Part shown: positions 62,098 through 64,000 of the stretch, piece after piece
How the letters are laid out: every line of letters starts with the position of its first letter
Position numbering within the stretch: the stretch's first letter is position 1
NCBI RefSeq assembly: GCF_030683065.1
Contig: NZ_JAUXMX010000063.1
Coordinates: forward strand, 62,001 to 126,000
From: Pseudomonas sp.
Lineage (GTDB): Bacteria; Pseudomonadota; Gammaproteobacteria; Pseudomonadales; Pseudomonadaceae
Direction: 5' to 3'
DNA length: 64,000 nucleotides
Notes under the pieces: generated by a model
The model's input: only the letters and a program-made list of their open reading frames with translations
Told to the model about the DNA's origin: nothing
Database searches by the model: none
Made by a program: the position numbers and the translations under genes

Positions 62098-62160
62098 GTA
62101 GGAGCCAGCTTGCTGGCGATGCTTTTGACCTGCAAAGATCGCCAGCAAGCTTGCTCCTAC
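62098..62160. repeat. REP-like inverted pair after tsaD
   Basis: GTAGGAGCCAGCTTGCTGGCGAT and an inverted copy ending GCTCCTAC, in the gap between convergent tsaD and plsY. It is followed by an AT-rich tract (62166-62216). Confidence 0.85.
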
Positions 62161-62263
62161 AAGGCTTTGGAATATTTATTTTTTAAATATAAAACAACGA
62201 GTTATTTTTTTGATAAGGACGGGCGCGCCGCCGTCGAGCCCACTTGTGGCTTGCAGCTGCTAC

Positions 62264-62833
62264 TCAAAAATGCCGTTCTTGGCCGTCGAAAAGATCGCGT
62301 AGGTTGCTGCGGTGCCGCCAGACCATCATGCCGGTTACGACGCTCATGGGGAGGAGTGCTGCAGGTTGCTGCCAGGCTAGCAATGGCAAGCTGATTGGGG
62401 TGGCGATCAGCGCGGCCAGTGAACTGGTGCGGGTCAGGTTGAAGCTCAGTAGCCAGGCGCAGATGGCCAATAGTGCGGCTGGCGGGTAAAGCCCCAGCAG
62501 CATGCCGGCCGCAGTGGCGACGCCTTTGCCACCACGGAAACGGAAGTACAACGGGTAGAGGTGGCCGATCACGGCCGCAAGGCCTAGCCAGGCTTGCTGT
62601 TGCATGTTGAGGCCGAGCAGGGCGCCGGCCAGAACCGGTAGCAGGCCTTTGAGCAGGTCGCCAAGTAGGGTCAGGATGGCCAGGCGTTTGCCGGCGACCC
62701 GCAGCATATTGGTAGCGCCGGGGTTGCCTGAGCCGCTGATGCGCGGATCCGGCCCACCCGCCTTGCGGCTGAGCAGGATGGCGAAAGACAGTGAGCCGAG
62801 CAGGTAGGCGAGGATCGCCAGTAGCCAAAACAT
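62264..62833 (-). CDS. plsY: Glycerol-3-phosphate acyltransferase PlsY
   Basis: 189 residues from ATG at 62833, the usual family start MFWLLAILAYLLGSLSFAI; an in-frame ATG three codons earlier is possible. Five to seven membrane segments. SGSGNPGATNMLRVAG is the first PlsY motif, FRFRGGKGVATAAG the second and RHRSNLRDLFDGQE near the end the third. Uses acyl-phosphate made by PlsX to acylate glycerol-3-phosphate in the inner membrane, the first step of phospholipid synthesis. Divergent from folB. Confidence 0.96.
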   Translation of the reverse strand: MFWLLAILAYLLGSLSFAILLSRKAGGPDPRISGSGNPGATNMLRVAGKRLAILTLLGDLLKGLLPVLAGALLGLNMQQQAWLGLAAVIGHLYPLYFRFRGGKGVATAAGMLLGLYPPAALLAICAWLLSFNLTRTSSLAALIATPISLPLLAWQQPAALLPMSVVTGMMVWRHRSNLRDLFDGQERHF

Positions 62834-63084
62834 GGTAGCCATTCCACGCTGAGGGAGTGGCGAGATTCTAGCAGGCGGTTGAAAAAGGTAGCGAGCGCAG
62901 GCTATGCCTCGGCTGCATTACTTTTATGGCGTGCTGGGCTAGCCTGGCACGTCGAAAGCGTGGCGTGTGCGTCGCAAATGAGCACTTAAACCTGATTTCA
63001 ACGCCGTATAGTCATACACGGTAGTAGTTGTTACTTGGTCCGTCAGCGATATGCTGCGGCGTTGGCGTGTTGTGGAGAAAGTGT

Positions 63085-63441
63085 GTGGACACAGTGTTTA
63101 TTGACGGCCTGGAAGTCGATACGGTAATCGGCGCCTACGACTGGGAGCGCACCATTCGCCAGTGCTTGCGCCTGGATTTGTGCTTGGGCTGGGACAACCG
63201 TCCTGCTGCCGCTGGTGATGACCTGAGCAAGGCGCTTGATTACGCGGCGGTGTCGGCGCGTGTGCAGGCTTTCGCCAGCGACGCGCAGTTTATTCTGGTT
63301 GAAACTTTTGCCGAGCGGCTGGCCGAGGTGTTGATGAGCGAGTTTCAGATCCCCTGGCTGCGTCTCAGGCTGACCAAGCCTGGGGCGGTGCCGGCGGCGG
63401 TTGGCAGTGTTGGTGTGGAGATCGAGCGCGGATGTCGCTAA
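63085..63441 (+). CDS. folB: Dihydroneopterin aldolase
   Basis: 118 residues from GTG at 63085, preceded by GGAGA; this gives the expected start (M)DTVFIDGLEVDTVIGAYDWERTIRQ, whereas the upstream open frame is not conserved. FolB converts dihydroneopterin to 6-hydroxymethyl-dihydropterin in folate synthesis. Catalytic-region motifs are IGAYDWER, LDYAAVSARVQ, LVETFAERLAEVL (with the pterin-binding Glu) and RLTKPGAVP with the catalytic Lys. A TATAGT -10 candidate lies at 63007-63012. Overlaps folK by ten bases. Confidence 0.94.
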   Translation: MDTVFIDGLEVDTVIGAYDWERTIRQCLRLDLCLGWDNRPAAAGDDLSKALDYAAVSARVQAFASDAQFILVETFAERLAEVLMSEFQIPWLRLRLTKPGAVPAAVGSVGVEIERGCR

Positions 63442-63971
63442 CTCCCGTAGTGCTTGGCCTGGGCAGCAATGTCGAGCGTGAGGTGCATTTGCAGGCCGGG
63501 CTCGATGCGCTGGCCAGCATGCTGCGCGACATGCGCTGTTCGCCAGTATTCGAAAGCCAGGCGGTGGGCATCAAGAGTGGCCCCTTCTTCAACCTGGTGG
63601 TGGCGGGCTATAGCGAGCTGCCATTGGGTGAATTTGATCGGCGGCTGAAATTTATCGAGGCGGACAACGGCCGTTATGCGCCCGAGCGCAAGGCGTTGCC
63701 TCTGGATATCGATGTGCTGTTGTATGGCGATCAGGTCGGCAATTTCGACGGGCTGGTGTTGCCGCGCGCAGAAATTCTGAAAAACGCCTTTGTGCTCTGG
63801 CCGTTGGCGCTGCTGCTGCCGGATCGCCTGCATCCTGCAGAGCAGCGCAGTTTTGCCGCCCTCTGGCGGGCGGCGCAGATCGAGCAGCAGCTGTGTCCCG
63901 TGCCATTCCAGTGGCGCGGCGTCGAACTGACTCCGAGCGAGTTGCTCCAGGCGTTTCCTAAACCGGCGTAG
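63432..63971 (+). CDS. folK: 2-Amino-4-hydroxy-6-hydroxymethyldihydropteridine pyrophosphokinase
   Basis: 179 residues. Pyrophosphorylates the FolB product with ATP. VLGLGSNVEREVHLQAGLDAL opens the fold; VFESQAVGIKSGPFFNLVVAG is the pterin region; RKALPLDIDVLLYG carries the magnesium-binding Asp pair D-x-D; LVLPRAEILKNAFVLWPLALLLPD replaces the usual PHPR with LPRAEI. Divergent at this site and about 20 residues longer than E. coli FolK, as seen for the FolB-linked second FolK-like protein of Pseudomonas. The primary folK next to panB may be elsewhere. Overlaps folB, so translation is coupled. Confidence 0.88.
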   Translation: MSLTPVVLGLGSNVEREVHLQAGLDALASMLRDMRCSPVFESQAVGIKSGPFFNLVVAGYSELPLGEFDRRLKFIEADNGRYAPERKALPLDIDVLLYGDQVGNFDGLVLPRAEILKNAFVLWPLALLLPDRLHPAEQRSFAALWRAAQIEQQLCPVPFQWRGVELTPSELLQAFPKPA

Positions 63972-63990
63972 GGTGCGCCGTGCGCACCAG
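63968..63990. repeat. GTAGGGTGCGC repeat overlapping the folK stop
   Basis: GTAGGGTGCGCCGTGCGCACC starts at the last bases of folK (the TAG stop is inside the repeat) and runs toward the window end; a partner may lie beyond it. Confidence 0.65.
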
Positions 63991-64000
63991 TGGATCGCAG

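Overview
The window is a stretch of Pseudomonas chromosome. Evidence: GC-rich coding sequence; the bioBFHCD cluster followed by three tandem acyl-CoA dehydrogenases; the tRNA-rpoD-dnaG-rpsU / tsaD / plsY / folB-folK housekeeping block; an rsmY small RNA preceded by a GacA box; and dispersed REP-like repeats starting GTAGGAGCCAGC. I cannot name the species. Nearly all of it is ordinary core genome. The accessory parts are 33-44 kb (signalling and phytate utilisation), 44.7-50.9 kb (rsmY and a decaying sensor-kinase locus) and 50.9-55.9 kb (a sigma-54 catabolic unit).

Layout. 0-5 kb: the end of a sodium:solute symporter, a small membrane protein, a YegQ/TrhP-type U32 protein, then a DnaQ-like exonuclease overlapping a cNMP/CBS/DUF294 protein. 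5.3-8.5 kb: an operon of small PstS-like binding protein, porin and chemoreceptor. 8.8-15.9 kb: malate synthase G, a GNAT enzyme, GcvR, RarD, SrkA and ComF. 16.0-20.7 kb: bioB-bioF-bioH-bioC-bioD, with a BirA-like operator lying in the start of divergent comF. 20.8-22.0 kb: a 99-aa protein resembling flagellar rod ends, and an HExxH (SprA-like) protein. 22.4-28.4 kb: three acyl-CoA dehydrogenases, the first behind a promoter overlapped by PsrA-like boxes. 28.6-32.7 kb: AmpG-type permease, an alkyltransferase-like protein and two tandem DUF481 proteins.

33-44 kb: a degenerate GGDEF membrane protein with an AraC regulator on the minus strand, then a plus-strand unit of TonB-dependent receptor, two-propeller phytase lipoprotein, TolQ/ExbB, TolR/ExbD, TonB and Tat-exported PhoX phosphatase. 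A Pho-box-like repeat precedes it. The genes fit one job: bind inositol phosphate, hydrolyse it at the envelope, and power the receptor with a private energiser. An endonuclease I gene follows, convergent.

44.7-50.9 kb: rsmY, not previously visible as a protein gene, lies beside a locus holding a remnant of a third histidine kinase, two intact kinases and a gutted REC-GGDEF gene. 50.9-55.9 kb: a fused CoA-transferase and a GntP permease behind a sigma-54 promoter and a cluster of TGTCCA-N6-TGGACA palindromes, with the divergently acting enhancer-binding protein upstream. 56-64 kb: a frameshifted Pmp3/YqaE gene, tRNA(CAT), rpoD, dnaG, rpsU, tsaD, plsY, folB and folK.
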